A stretch of DNA of 64,000 bases from assembly GCA_002049455.2 (NCBI GenBank), contig KV918915.1, positions 107,717-171,716 on the forward strand, written 5' to 3'. The position numbers were made by a program, and so were the translations under genes. Positions 46,143-57,987 of this stretch are shown here, piece after piece. How positions within the stretch are numbered: the first letter of the stretch is position 1; each line of letters begins with the position of its first letter. The notes beneath the pieces were generated by a model, which ran no database searches, was not told the origin of the DNA, and saw only the letters and a program-made list of their open reading frames with translations. Source of the DNA: Porphyra umbilicalis (lineage: Eukaryota > Rhodophyta > Bangiophyceae > Bangiales > Bangiaceae).

Positions 46143-47458
46143 TACCTGCTCAGTGCTTTTGGGAATGTTGGCTCATCCACCTGGCCCCCTCGGCTCATCT
46201 GACGCGGCGGAATGACCCGCCCCGCCGTAGTCGCTCCGTGGTCGCTACTTCTGAGGCGCCCCCGCCTCCGCCGCGCCCAGCCCCACACCAGTGACCAGTA
46301 TCTGAGGCATTCCCCAGACCCCCTCTCACCCGATGTCCTACGCGCGACCGCCGGCTTGCCCGCAAAACCCGTGGGGTTGGTTGGTATCCATTGACCTCCC
46401 TAGAGCCGTGGTCGACCACGCCCGCCACAGAGTGCCAGTCTCCGCCATCCCCTACCTGTGCGGCGGGGGCTGACAGATGGCTGGGACGCATCGCGCCATG
46501 GTGCTCAGCGGGTATGGAGTCAGCCACAGCTGTGGTGGCGCATATCGTGCGCAGCGTAGGGATATGTCGTTGCGCGAAAGAGAGCAAATAAGCAGCGGGC
46601 GGTCGGCAGCCATGGACTCGAAGAGAGAGTGGTGTCGGCTAGCCTGCGACTGCGGGATGGTTGAAGCTGGCTGGATGGGATGGAGCGATGGGTGTGGGGA
46701 AGTATCCGTCGTCGCCCTCCCAGCGGACATCTGACAGCGTTGCACCAGTGTGCAGGCAACGGCTCCCGCCCTGGCGCTGTTTTCGTGCTGCAGCGGTGTT
46801 GGAGACGCCCAGTGGGACAGGTTCCACATTCAGGGTGATACAGACCCATTTCTGGCTGTGAGTTGTCTACCGCAGTAGGGATTTGCAGGTCGTTGGCTAG
46901 CGCGAAGTGGCTCCGCGTAACTGCCACTACGAAACCCACTGCCTTCGCGACTGTTACTCCGGAGCCCGCCGCTGACTGTGCGCGCTGGAGGTACCACGGA
47001 ATAGGCTCTTCAAGCGTGAAGCTAGGCGCCGACTGATGGCCGCTGCGTCCTGGGTGCCCCCCTGAAAAGATCCAAGGCTGAGCGGACCTCGCATGAGGTC
47101 CCACCGCGGTCCACCAGGCGGTCGTGGTTGAGCACGAATCGCCACCAAAGTGGGGGCCTGTCGCCGGCGCGGGCGCGTGTACCGCCGCCCACCCCCACGG
47201 CGCACAAGCGGTGCCCCACGACGCCGCCGCCACAGCCTCCCATGCTGCCTTCCAGGTGCCCCTTCCTCCCCTCTTCTCATGTTCCACCCCGTACTGTTCC
47301 GCCAACCACCTCTTCCATCCACTTCCCACAGACCCTCCAGCAACAGAGCAGTGTTCAACACTAGAAGACAAGGACACAATATCAATGGCTGTTATACACA
47401 ACTAGGCCAACCGCCCAACCATGCAAGTACCGCCCCCGACCATCGCACACACAGAGCG
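46143..47458. other. Unassigned; frames overlap on the minus strand
   Basis: A 293-codon minus-strand frame (46520-47401) is in phase with the protease gene upstream of it and separated from it by two TAG codons (47459-47461 and one near 47405). Competing frames exist over the same bases. Nothing is recognised. Confidence 0.35.
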
Positions 47459-50400
47459 CTACAAATCCTCGACGGGCGTGCTCGTATTGTTCACCTTCGG
47501 CAGTAGGCTGCAGGCATCCACAACTAACAAGCTATCCACATACAACACGGCGCTCATGCGCTGCCGCAATACATGCATGTCTGCTTGGCCGAAGCAGAGA
47601 GGGGCGCCAAGCGCAAAGCAATCTGCTGCCGCTAACACAAACACACCACAGCTACCGCCGTCGGACTGACGTGGAAGGCCAATATCAATCACGCCCTCCC
47701 AGTCCTCAATCCCCCACGCCCTCGCCACATCCTCCCCCAGGCAAGCCGCAACCTCATCCGACAGCCAGCGTCGCGCGGTCGCCAAGACATGCGCCGCCCC
47801 AACGCCGTGAATGGAGTCGTAGTACTGGAACCGCCGCGCCTCCATGTCGATGACCACGAGCACCCAGTGAAGGTTTCCAACGTTGACGGGGATGATCACG
47901 CGGTTGATAATATCAACGTCAAGACCGTTCTTGAAGCCCCACGTGCGCACACCGTTGTGGTTGTAGCATCCTGCACGCTCCAACAGACGCAAGAAGAAGA
48001 AAATTTTGAACATGTACGTCCGCGGCAGCGACGCGGGCGTGACCGAGTTGCTCACCGACGACGAGCTCAGCAGCTTGGCCCGATGGTTGACCAGCGCCAC
48101 GAATGAGTTCGTTAACTCGTCGTTAAGCCATCTCTCCCCGACCAACAGACGGAAGTCGGCGACGGTGAGCGATATCTTGGCCTTGTTCTGCATGCGCACA
48201 CGCGCCGACGGCGGGCGGTCCGCAACCAAAGCGTCAACCGCCGCGGCATGCTCGTCGCTCAATGCTGTAGTGCTCAACGGCGACCAACGGCGCCCATCCG
48301 ACAAAAACTGCATCGCTGCCGCTCCAACTGCAGCGTCGTCAGGATAACGGGCGGAGCCGCCGTCAGGACCGAACGCGCCGTCGTCGACGGAAGCGGCGGC
48401 GCCATCCTCACCCACAGCCGCAGAAGGTGTTACCAAGGAGCCCAACTGGGGCGAGGTGCCCGCATCGACCAAGCTTATGAGCTGCCCAAGCTTGACGGCC
48501 AAGTTCTGCTCGGTCTTGCGGCGCCTGTCGTCGGCAATGGAAGACTGGAAGTGGCACGTTGACCCCAGCTCACATCGACGGGCAAGTTGGCTGTCGAAAA
48601 ACGGCGCCAAAGGAACGTGGTCGTTCTCGGCCTTGCGGTTGGCCGAAGCCAACCGCTGGAGCTTGCGGATGTTCATTATCGCCACTTGCACCATCTTGTG
48701 CGTCATGTACGTCGCCGGCTTCATGTACGCGAGGCTTGTACGGTTGTCCACCGCGATCGAGTGCGACACCTCGGCTGCCTGGGTTGCCACTCCAGCCGTG
48801 GCACCTAAGCTCTCGTCCGGCATATAGATGGGGGAGCAGGTGTTGGTGATGGAGTGGGGGCGGTCGAGTATGCAACGCACGTTGTGGGCCCGCAGGATAG
48901 GACGCACGTGCCACAGCGCGTTCTTGTCCAACTTGCACGCTACATCGTAAAAGATGACCGTTGGTAGTTGTGAAAACCGCTCCAAAACGATGGACGGAGC
49001 CTCGCCGACGCTCTCAGCACGAAAGAGGCAGCGAAAGCCGAGCGTGATCACGTGCGGGCAGACGACATTGAAGACTCCCTGCGTGCTGCCGCAATTGAGG
49101 GAGAAAGCCTTGCTGCACGCGTCGCCATCGCCCTCCACATCCGCTGCATGCTTGTCTTTGCCCTCTTAACCGACCCGTCGCTTAAGAGCCTCACTGTCCT
49201 TGATTCCCGGCCTGACACGACTGAGGCCGGGGAAGGACTCAAAACTCATCAGCGGGTTCTCCATGTCGGCGACGGTACCGGCGGGCTTCGTGGCCAGCCA
49301 CGCCGCATGGTCGGCCGGCGTCGGACGGCCGCTACACCTGCGGCAGTACACGGCGTTGATCCAGCCCCGGTCGAGCGTCTCCTTCTTGTTGGCGGCCGCC
49401 GTGAAGAGCTCGGCGACATCCCGCTCCATGCCCACGGCGCGCAGCAACTCCGTGCCCAATGCGTAGCGGAAGTTGACGTCTTGGTCAATCTCGTCCGCGA
49501 ACCAGACGACAAAGTTTGTAAGGAAGCCGATGCCGTCCACGGCATCCGTCACGTCACGCCACTTTCCGGCGCCTTCGAGCCGCAACGAGTTGGCCAACAA
49601 CCGCGCGGCCGCCTCGTCGTGCCCCTGAAACATGCCCGTGAAGGTCTCGCCCAGCAGTGCTTGTAGGAAAGGGCGGACGTGCAGCCACGCCTCATCGTCC
49701 CGCTTGGGGTACATCGCAAAGCTTGGCGCTCAGTGGCCGACCCTGTCGCGCCACGATTCAGACGGAAGCTTGGCGGGTGTCCCCTTCCCACCAAGGGTGA
49801 AATTCCCCTCCTCGTCTTTGCGCAGCTTCGCCTTCAAGCCGGTGCTCGGCGCTGGCTCCTCCGGATCCGCAGCAGCGTCGCCGACGACCGCCCCAGCTGA
49901 CGCGGCCACTGTTGCCGCAGGAGCTGCTCGACCAGCAGGCGCATCGCGTGCCTCACCACCGGTGCCGCTTGTCTTGGTGCCAAAGAGAAAACAGCGGAAA
50001 AAGAGGCGAGCAGCGGCGGTCTCCACGCTTGTCCGGTCGTTTGTGGCCATGGTCTTGTTCCACGCGTCGAGGAGCAGCGTCTGCGGGGCCGTAAGGGCCA
50101 CGGCGGAGCGAAGCACCTTGCTGATGGCGGCGCGCAGTTGGGCGTACTGCACGACGCAAAGCACCGACGCCGAGATGTCGAGAACAGGTACCTCCTCCTC
50201 GTGGCGGGCCGGGTTGACGTCGTCTGGGTCGGTGCAGACCAAGGCCTGCCCGTCAATGACGACGAACTCGGGGTTGGGACCACAAGTGGGGCAACAAGCT
50301 GCCTCCGCTGGGATTAAGAAAGTCCTCAGCATGGCCGTCCCGACCTTGACCACGTCTTGCCGCCGCAGCACAAAAGAGAGCACGTCCGACGTCTAGTGCC

Positions 50401-52190
50401 GCGTCGCAGCCGTGTATGTGGAGCGCGCGGTGATAATGTACCAAAACAAGTTGTCCAGTAGAGCACGTGTGAAGACGACCCACCGACGCTGCTTGTCCCG
50501 CCGCCGCAGGTTGAACAGGGCGTCCATGCTTCCTTCGTACTCCACCTGGCTCTGGAAATTCGCTCCGTCCCACTCCCAGCGCCCCACGAGCATCTCTGAC
50601 AGAAGCGCAGCACACAAAAATACCAGACCATTCCATCACAAGCAGGTAGCCAAGGTGCAAAGAGTTACAAACGGTACGCTGGCATGCATCCTCAGAGAGA
50701 GAACACCAGCAATATGAGCAACAAGCCGACTGACATACAAGCGAGCAAGGAGGGGGCCAACATACTTCAATAGCAGGCGCCGTGGCATGATGCGTGTATA
50801 ACACCGCCCGCTCCTTTACAATGACGCGCCGATCCTCCCGCATGCTACCACAGCTGCCGCAATACCGCTCTACCGGCACAAAGGTGCGAGGGTGCTTCAA
50901 CCCGAGCCCAACGCAGCCGTCCATAATTCTGCTCATCTGCTCCAAGTCGCGCGCCCGACTGACGCCTGCATTGGAGCACCGCCCCGCAAACAGCCCCCGA
51001 AAGTCGGCCGTCCGCGCCCAAATGTCCCTTGACCGTATCTCACCCACGCACGGCAAAAGGTTGCGACGGACATGAGCGGCCACCACGGCCTCGGCCGCGT
51101 CGCTGGACGCCCGGTCCGTGTCTCCAGGCTCCGACTCGATGCCCACGTCCTCATCAGCAGGCTCCTGAGGCACGGGGCCACTGTCGACGGCGGCGTCAGG
51201 CTTGACCTTCCCGACCTTGGCACACGGGTCCTTCGCCGCGTCGGAGGCATCCATTGCCCGGCGCTCCGTATTGAGAGGACGCGCCAAAACAACGTGGCCA
51301 CAGCGCGCTCGGAAGGGCCGGCAGCTCGGGGCAATACATGTTGCCACATTGGCCGCGGTGAACGACACCAGCGAGTACACAGAGCGGTAGAGCACCACCC
51401 AAAAGCGCATCGGCCCGTAAGGCTGCCGGCACACGAAGTTGGCGGGCAAGGGTCCCAGGTGCATCCGCCGCCAAAACGTGTCGAGGGAGATGCCGTTGCT
51501 GCTCAAGGACGACTGCAAAGCGGTCGCATGCTTGCACACGCTGCTCCGGGAGGAAGCTGAGATGAACAATGCGTTCTGGGTGCCCGCAAAGCAGCTGCAA
51601 AGGATACCCCCACGGAAAGAACACCACAGGATGGCGGCGTCCGCCTTGCCGCTACAGACATGCACCAAAATCGCTCGCGACCGCGAGGCAGGGTCCCCAA
51701 CCATGACGGTGCTCACCGTACTGGCGCACCTGCCGATGGGCGTCGACGACGGCAACCCGCAAGCTCGCCTCACACACGCGCTCAACGCCTCCATCATCCG
51801 AGTGTCAACAGCGGGAGCAGGAGCACGGCGTGAAGAGGCACGACGCAACGCAGCACGAGCGGAGGACAATGGGTCGTCGACCCCACCCCAGCCACCGTCC
51901 TCGTCATTCGCCCCTTGTGCTGGTCCATATGGCAGCGGCCGCGGGCGCTTGTCGCTCCGCGCCCGGGCGCGGGTAGCACCGGCGCCGGCATGGGCTGGCG
52001 CCCGAGGAATGCCCCGCAAAATCACCCGTCGACCGCCGTTGGCCTGCACGCGGGCGCTCCACTTCGGGTCAGCAGGTCGAGATGCCGAGCCAGCCCAGGT
52101 CACAGTAGCCGGGGACCCGAGGGGTGCGGATGCCAAAGACGTCAGCCGGTCATACAGAGCCGGCAGGCCGGCAGGCTTACCCAGCCACAC
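47459..52190 (-). pseudogene. KDZ/Zisupton-like transposase with SWIM finger and Ulp1 protease
   Basis: One gene of two exons. Exon 1 (to 50766; first ATG 51797, frame open from 52190) has a SWIM-type finger (CSC...VCKH), a Cys/His cluster (CIAPSC...CGH), an acidic linker and a YCGSCG ribbon. After a GT-AG intron, exon 2 continues in phase with RWEWDG, a CCPTCG ribbon ahead of VIDGQAL, and the transposase core shared with the 36-kb fragment (VFNVVCPHV, FYDVACKLDKN, AAEVSHS). It ends in a Ulp1/SENP-type cysteine protease: in the last 559 codons His-424 (LHWVLVV), Asp-441 (YYDS), Gln-491 and Cys-497 (SCGVFVL) are all present. Three in-frame stops break exon 2: TAG 50393-50395, TGA 49730-49732 and TAA 49166-49168; no indels. 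The last stop is TAG 47459-47461. The zinc, core and Ulp1 arrangement fits the KDZ group; placement in Zisupton proper is inferred. Confidence 0.75.
50594..50765 (-). other. Spliceosomal intron in the KDZ-like gene
   Basis: 172 bp, starting GTATGT after an exon ending ...ATTGAA and ending TCAGAG before ATG CTC GTG. Removing it joins ...APAIE to MLVGRWEWDG in phase. Inside it the frame loses protein character. This supports a eukaryotic nuclear origin. Confidence 0.7.
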
Positions 52191-52613
52191 GCCACAACGG
52201 GGGGGTGGAAGCGCCGTTTGCGTGATGTCCCCTCGTCACCCATCGCAGCCAATCGTCTCGGCGCCCCCAACCACCACCATCACACAAGGGAAAACTCAGC
52301 GGGGGTCTCCAAAGTGGCACCGCGCACAGCACGGCAGGAGAGAGATGGGAGGGGGACTAGACAACCGACACAACAGGCGCCTCAGCGCCGGTGACGGGCG
52401 AGACGATGGTGCTGACGATGACGGCCGCCGACAACGAGGCCGTCGGCGCGAGCGGGACGGCGACCACGATGATGGACACTGAAAACACGACCCGTGCGAG
52501 TGGGGCACTCACAGGCACAAAACTAGTGGGTGTACAGTGCAGCAGACAGACAGACTGGATGACAACTGCGAACAGCGGCACAATGCACAGTGAGACACGA
52601 TCCGCCAAATTGG

Positions 52614-53030
52614 GCGCGTGCTGGGGGTGCTTCAAAGGGGCCACAAACTCCTGTGAATGTTTTGGGACACCTGATTGGTCAGGAAGCGGAATGACACGGC
52701 CGACGGCGACCGCAAAAAAAGGCGGCACCGATGGCGGGCCGCCCAGGCGCGCATTCCAGGCCCCCCCGGAGATATGACCCTCCGACCGGCCACAACGGGG
52801 GCGTGCTGGGGGTGCCCCAAAGGGACCACAAACGCCTATGACTGTTTTAAGTCATCTGATTGGTCGGGATGCGGAATGACGCGGCCGACGGCGACCGCAA
52901 AAAATGGCGGCACCGATGGCGGGCCGCCCAGGCGCGCATTCCAGGCACCCGCGGAGATTCTCCCTCCCCCTCGTGTGAAATGGGCACGTGGTGGGGGTGC
53001 CCGAAATGGGCCACAACGGTTTGTGCGTTT
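52614..53030. repeat. 185-bp tandem duplication, about 2.2 units
   Basis: GTGCTGGGGGTGC-type words start at 52618, 52803 and 52988, 185 bp apart. Each full unit contains an inverted CCAAT box (TGATTGGTC) and the segment CGGCCGACGGCGACCGCAAA. It lies just upstream of the KDZ-like gene, so it could be part of its promoter or its terminal region. Confidence 0.85.
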
Positions 53031-53829
53031 TTCCTGTCATTCCGTTGGCTGGGTGTCGTTTCTGATTTTGTATCTAGTCCGCCTGTTGTTCTTTAGTGAT
53101 CGTGAGCTGCTCGCGTGTGGTCCAATAAGAGTGGGTTTATTTCTGAACGGACCATCAATGAACCCCCTTCGCCCAGACATATGTTTGCACAGTTATCGGC
53201 CATGCAGCTCTCAGCACCCGTGGTGCGGTTGACACAATCATGTTCGCCCAGACGTAGTGTCCGTAGCCTTTCTTTTTGGCAGCTTGTCTGAGCGAGCTGT
53301 TGCTGTCTGGCACGTATCCGGTTCTAGGCCGCTGCCCATGCGTGTCGACAGGGGCCTGTGCAGGGCGGCCTCTCAGCGATCGATCTGGGCATGCTGCGAT
53401 CTGATTGGTGCCTGGTCGTTTCACGCGGGGTGTTCACGCGAATGTGCCGTGAAAGCTGCTGCGCCTGTTTCCTTAACTGCTGCGGGTGGCGTGCCCCCAT
53501 GGAGTAATCTAGAATCATCCATGCCTGCCAGAAGTCTCTGGAGGTAGTATTTGACATTCTCGATCACGTACCGTTTTTTGGTGCGTGAGGGGGGGGGGGG
53601 GGGCTGCCTGTGCGCGCGCCACGTGAGAGGATTCAGGGGGCGCGTTGGGGGCGATTTGGTGCAGGGGCTAGCTCTTTTTAAATTCTGTCGATTTTGTGCC
53701 ACGATGCGACCTCGTGCATTTTTGTACTTGAAATGAAGCTCGTGACCAGACATGACCGCCCCGACACCTGTGTCTGGCATCACGGTGATCCAGATGGTGG
53801 GCTGTCCTCCTCACTCAGCGGGGGGGATC

Positions 53830-54660
53830 TGCACTGTCACTGGGCGTACACGAACTGCCGCCCCCGCCCTCGCCACCGCCGCCACCGCCGCCCCCGCACC
53901 CGCTGCCCCCGCCGTCGCCGCCCCCGCCCCCGCCTCTACACTCGCCGCCGCCCCCTCCGCCGCCGCCGCCCCCGCAGCTGCCGCCCCCGCCGCCGCTACC
54001 GCCCCCGCCACTGGCCGCGGCTTTCGCCACTGGCGCCTCCTCCGCCCCTGGCCGCCTCCCCCGCCCCTGGCCGCCTCCCCCGCCCCTGGCCGCCTCCCCC
54101 GCCCCGAGCCGCCGCCCCCTTCGCTGGCCCCCGCCCCCCCTCGGGCCGCCACGCCCGCTGCTGCCGCAGCCCCCGCCGCCGCCGCTGCTGCCGCCCCTGA
54201 ACTCGGCCCCCGCCACTGGCACCGCCGCCGCCGCTGCCCGCTGCCTCCCCTGCTGCCGCCGCCCCCGCCGCCGCCGTCGCCGCCGCCCATGGCCGCGGCC
54301 CCCACCCCCACCGCCGCTCCCGCCACTGGCTGCAGCCCCCGCCGCCGCCACCGCCCCCGCCCCCGCCTCTGCACTCGCCGCCGCCCCCGCCGCCGCCCCC
54401 GCCCCCGCGGCCGCAGCCTTCGCCGCCTCCACCGCCCCCGCTCCTGGACGCGGCCCCCGCCACTGGCGCCGCCGCCGCCGCTGGCCACTACCTCGCCTGT
54501 TGCCGCTGCCCCCGCCACCGCCGCCACCCCCGCTCTTGGCCGCGACGCCCGCCACCGCCGCCGCTCCCGTCCCTGGCTGCAGCCCCCGCCGCCGCCGCCG
54601 CCCCAGCCCCTGGCCGCGGCTCCCGCCGCTGGCGCCGCTGCCGCCCTGGCCGCCTCCCCT
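53830..54660. repeat. C-rich low-complexity block
   Basis: Imperfect repeats of CCGCCCCTGGCCGCC and GCCACTGGC words. Ala/Pro frames on one strand and Gly/Arg frames on the other are compositional. Confidence 0.75.
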
Positions 54661-56149
54661 CAGGCTCATTGGAGTGGCGTGGGTATTGGGCTGGTGAAAA
54701 AAGTGTCGCCGTGGGTCGTGGAGGAGATGGGGTACGGGGTGAGGGGGGAGGATCGGTACTGAGGCGCAGGTGGAGCATGGTACAGGGTGAGAGGGCAGCG
54801 AGGTTTGGGTATGGTCCGAGGTAGCTGGATGGGGGTGGAATCGGGGTACTGACTGGGCGTGTTTCTGGCGACCGGGGCGTGTAGCCGAGTGGGCGCGGAG
54901 AGGTGAATGCGGCGTGTGCTCAAGAGAAACATCTTGGGACAGACTCTCCCTGTCGCCACATCCTGACCACTGTATTACTGTTTTCTGAGATTTGGCCCAC
55001 TTGGACAGGAACAGGACTGGACCGAAACGTGATCTGATTGGTGCACGTCATTTTTCTGTTGCGCCCATTGGCCGAGGCGGCTGTTTCTGCCGATGTTGTT
55101 CTTGTTCGCATCGGCTAAAATTCAGCGAACAGCAATATTCGGTAAGATCGCTGACACTGCATGGTCCAGTTGATCACACGTCTGTCTGATGACACTGCAC
55201 AATCCAGTGGAATCGTTGGTTGCGCTTCCCTACCTGCCTACAGCAGCTCTCGTTGTGCTTTCACAAAAAAAATACCATTGCACATCACTAACAAGGTTAT
55301 GTATGCTTTCTGACCAGCTGCGAAAAGAAAAGGTGCTGCTGGGTGCACTTGCTTCACGCGTTCCTTCACTTGTGCAGTCCTGCTCACATCGGAGGTACGT
55401 CGAGCACTTCTGGGACAAACACGAGCAAAACACAACTTTCTTGGAGAGGATCCATGTTGGGTCTTTGAAGGGCGCTGGTTACGGAATTGTGGGTCTTTTT
55501 GTGCATAAACACTTCTTTCATACCGTTTCTGCCCTCCAAAGGTATCAGTCGCCAGTACCCGACACCACCTCCCCAGCCTGCCATACCCATCCATACCCCA
55601 GATGTTTTAGCGCACTGCCACCGGCATGTACCAGCCCCTCAGTAGAGCCCAAAAGACGGGACTACTACTATCACAGGAAGCCTAGAGGACGTCCTCTGCC
55701 ACGTGCTTTCCCCAGACCTCCCCAGCTATGGGCATGAGCTGCCTACAGAGGTCCCAAGCTATCAAAGTACTCTGAGCCACTCCGGAAGTTGTGTACACCC
55801 CCTGCAAGGAATGTATCAATGGTATGCCGCCCCCCCACCGACGTGTATACGGCAACTCAACGATTGCTCCTTCCGGCTACGGAAGGCAACAAAGTCATGT
55901 GGCGGTCAACAACACACTTTACAAGGTGCGTATACACATGGAGTAGCACAGAGACTGTGCGGGCTCCACAGAAGTCGCCAGGGAAACGTACAACACGACA
56001 TTATACCCCCCCCAACTGACCACACCAAACCAGCTCAGTACCCCGACGGCATTTGCCCCCGTCCGCCCGAGTCAGGGCGAAGTGGTAGGGACAAAAGGCA
56101 CCCACCTGTGGCGCGAGCCGCCGCCAGGGCGGCGCCAACGAACGGCTGC
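54661..56149. other. No supportable gene
   Basis: Ordinary composition. A 182-codon plus-strand frame (55189-55737) lacks any domain. Inverted CCAAT words occur near 55030. Confidence 0.4.
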
Positions 56150-57620
56150 AGCAGCCGCCGCGCGGACGGCAGCAGCCGGCGGCAGCGGCAGCCGGTGGTG
56201 GCGGCGGCGGCAGGCGGCGGCGGCAGGCGGCGGCAGCAGGGGGCTGCGGCGACAGAGGTGGTGGCCGGGGGCCGCGGTGGCGGCACGCAAGGGCGGCGGC
56301 GGCAGGGGGCGGGGGCGGCGGCAGCAGGAAGCGGCGGCAGGGGGCAGCGGAGGCGGCGGTGGCGACAGGAGGCCGCGGCGGTGGCACGCAGGGGAGGCGG
56401 CGGCACGGGACGGCGGCCGCGTTGGCGGCGGCAGAAGGCGGCAGCGGTGACACGCAGGGGCGGCGGCGGTAGAAGGCAATGGCAGCAGCGGCAGCGTCGG
56501 CAGGGGGCCAAGGCGGTGGAAGTAGCGGCGGCGGAGGCCGCTAGTGGCCGCGACGGCAGGCAGGGAGGGCGGCAGCAGGAGGTTGCGGCGGCTCCGGCAG
56601 CGGCACGGGGCGGCGGAGGCGGCAGCGGCGGCAGGGGCTGGCCGGAGAGAGGGCGGAAGGGGTGGCGGCGGCGGCGGGGGCGGCGGGGGCGGCGGCGGGG
56701 GCGGCGGCGGCGGGGGCGGAGGCGGCGGCGGCGGGGGCGGGGGCGGGTGCGGCGGGGGCGGGAGCGGCGGGGGCGGCGGGGGCGGGGGCGGCGGGGGCGG
56801 CGGCGGGGGCGGCGGGGCGGGAACGGGGGTGGCGAGGGCGGGAGCGGTGGCGGTGGCGGCGGGCGGGGGCGAGGGCGGGGGCGGCGGGGGCGGGGGCGGC
56901 GGGGCGGGGGCGGCGGGGGCGGCGGCGGGGGCGGCGGGGGCGGGAACGGGGGTGGCGAGGGCGGGAGCGGTGGCGGTGGCGGCGGGCGGGGGCGAGGGCG
57001 GGGGCGGCGGGGGCGGGGGCGGCGGGGGCGGGAGCGGGGGCGGCGGGGGCGGGGGCGGGGGCGGCGGGGGCGGGGGCGGGGGCGGCGGGGGCGGGGGCGG
57101 GGGCGGCGGGGGCGGGGGCGGGGGTGGTGAGGGCGGGAGCGGTGGCGGTGGCGGCGAGCGGGGGCGAGGGCGGGGGCGGCGGGGGCGGGGGCGGCGGGGG
57201 CGGGGGCGGCGGGGGCGGGGGCGGCGGGGGCGGCGGCGGGGGCGGCGGGGGCGGGAACGGGGGTGGCGAGGGCGGGAGCGGTGGCGGTGGCGGCGGGCGG
57301 GGGCGAGGGCGGGGGCGGCGGGGGCGGGGGCGGCGGGGGCGGGAGCGGGGGCGGCGGGGGCGGGGGCGGGGGCGGCGGGGGCGGGGGCGGGGGCGGCGGG
57401 GGCGGGGGCGGGGGTGGTGAGGGCGGGAGCGGTGGCTGTGGCGGCGAGCGGGGGCGAGGGCGGGGGCGGCGGGGGCGGGGGCGGCGGGGGCGGGGGCGGG
57501 GGCGGCGGGGGCGGTGGCGAGGGCGGCGGGGGCGGGGGCGGGGGCGGGGGCGGGCGCGGCGGGCCGCGGGGGCGGGGGCGGAGACGGGGGCAGGGGTGGC
57601 TGGGGCTGGGCCGGCGCGGG
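56150..57620 (+). repeat. G-rich repeat block with higher-order structure
   Basis: From about 56650 the plus strand is nearly only G with single C or A (GGGGGCGGCGGGGGCGG). Longer segments recur: AACGGGGGTGGCGAGGGCGG at about 56821, 56947 and 57255, and GGGGTGGTGAGGGCGGGAGC at about 57121 and 57412, giving copies about 290-310 bp apart. Runs of four or five G every few bases make it a strong candidate for G-quadruplex formation. Gly/Arg and Pro/Ala frames here are not genes. Confidence 0.85.
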
Positions 57621-57987
57621 CGCGGTGGCGATGGCGGTGGAGTGGTCGTCGTGCCCGTCATGACGGTCACGGTTTTCACGCGCAGGCGAGGCCTGTTGGT
57701 GGGGTCGTGGGTAGTAGTGTAGGGGGGGGGCAGTCATGGATTCTTGTCATGCCCGGTCACGCCTAAGGTGCGGTGATTACTCATACACGCGTGCATCCGA
57801 GGAGGGTAGGTAAGTATCGAGCTGGGCACGTGGCACTGTTGGGTGTCGTGGCAGGTCCCGCCGCCGGGCCGAGGAGCGGGCCCGGGCGCGGCCGGGCGCG
57901 GCCCGCTGGGCGAGCGCCGAGCGCTGAGAGCGCGTCTCCGCACCAAAAAACGGTATCCATACGTGATCGAGACTTCCAAATACTACA

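Larger units (their letters stand above)
53531..57987. mobile_element. Possible non-autonomous element with KDZ-like ends
   Basis: The segment at 53531-53577 (GAGGTAGTATTTGAC, then TCTCGATCACGTA and CCGTTTTTTGGTGCG) recurs inverted at about 57938-57987 with a 5-base gap and a few differences. The words GTAGTA, TCTCGAT and a start of GAGG or CATG are shared with the ends of the 5.16-kb KDZ-like insertion. The interior is almost entirely C-rich (53.8-54.7 kb) or G-rich (56.1-57.6 kb) low complexity, apart from 54.7-56.1 kb, which has ordinary sequence. No target duplication was found, so these may be two separate fragments. Confidence 0.4.

Noticed and set aside
49730..49732. Explaining the TGA by a short intron
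   Set aside because: No GT-AG pair around it removes the stop while keeping the phase; the frame is protein-like on both sides.
40888..50395. Claim that the in-frame stops prove C-to-T (RIP-like) mutation
   Set aside because: Every stop codon is one C-to-T step from CAA, CAG or CGA, so the observation carries no information without an intact copy for comparison.
56072..57737. Poly-Pro/Ala and poly-Gly/Arg frames of up to 535 codons
   Set aside because: Pure composition of a G-rich tract.
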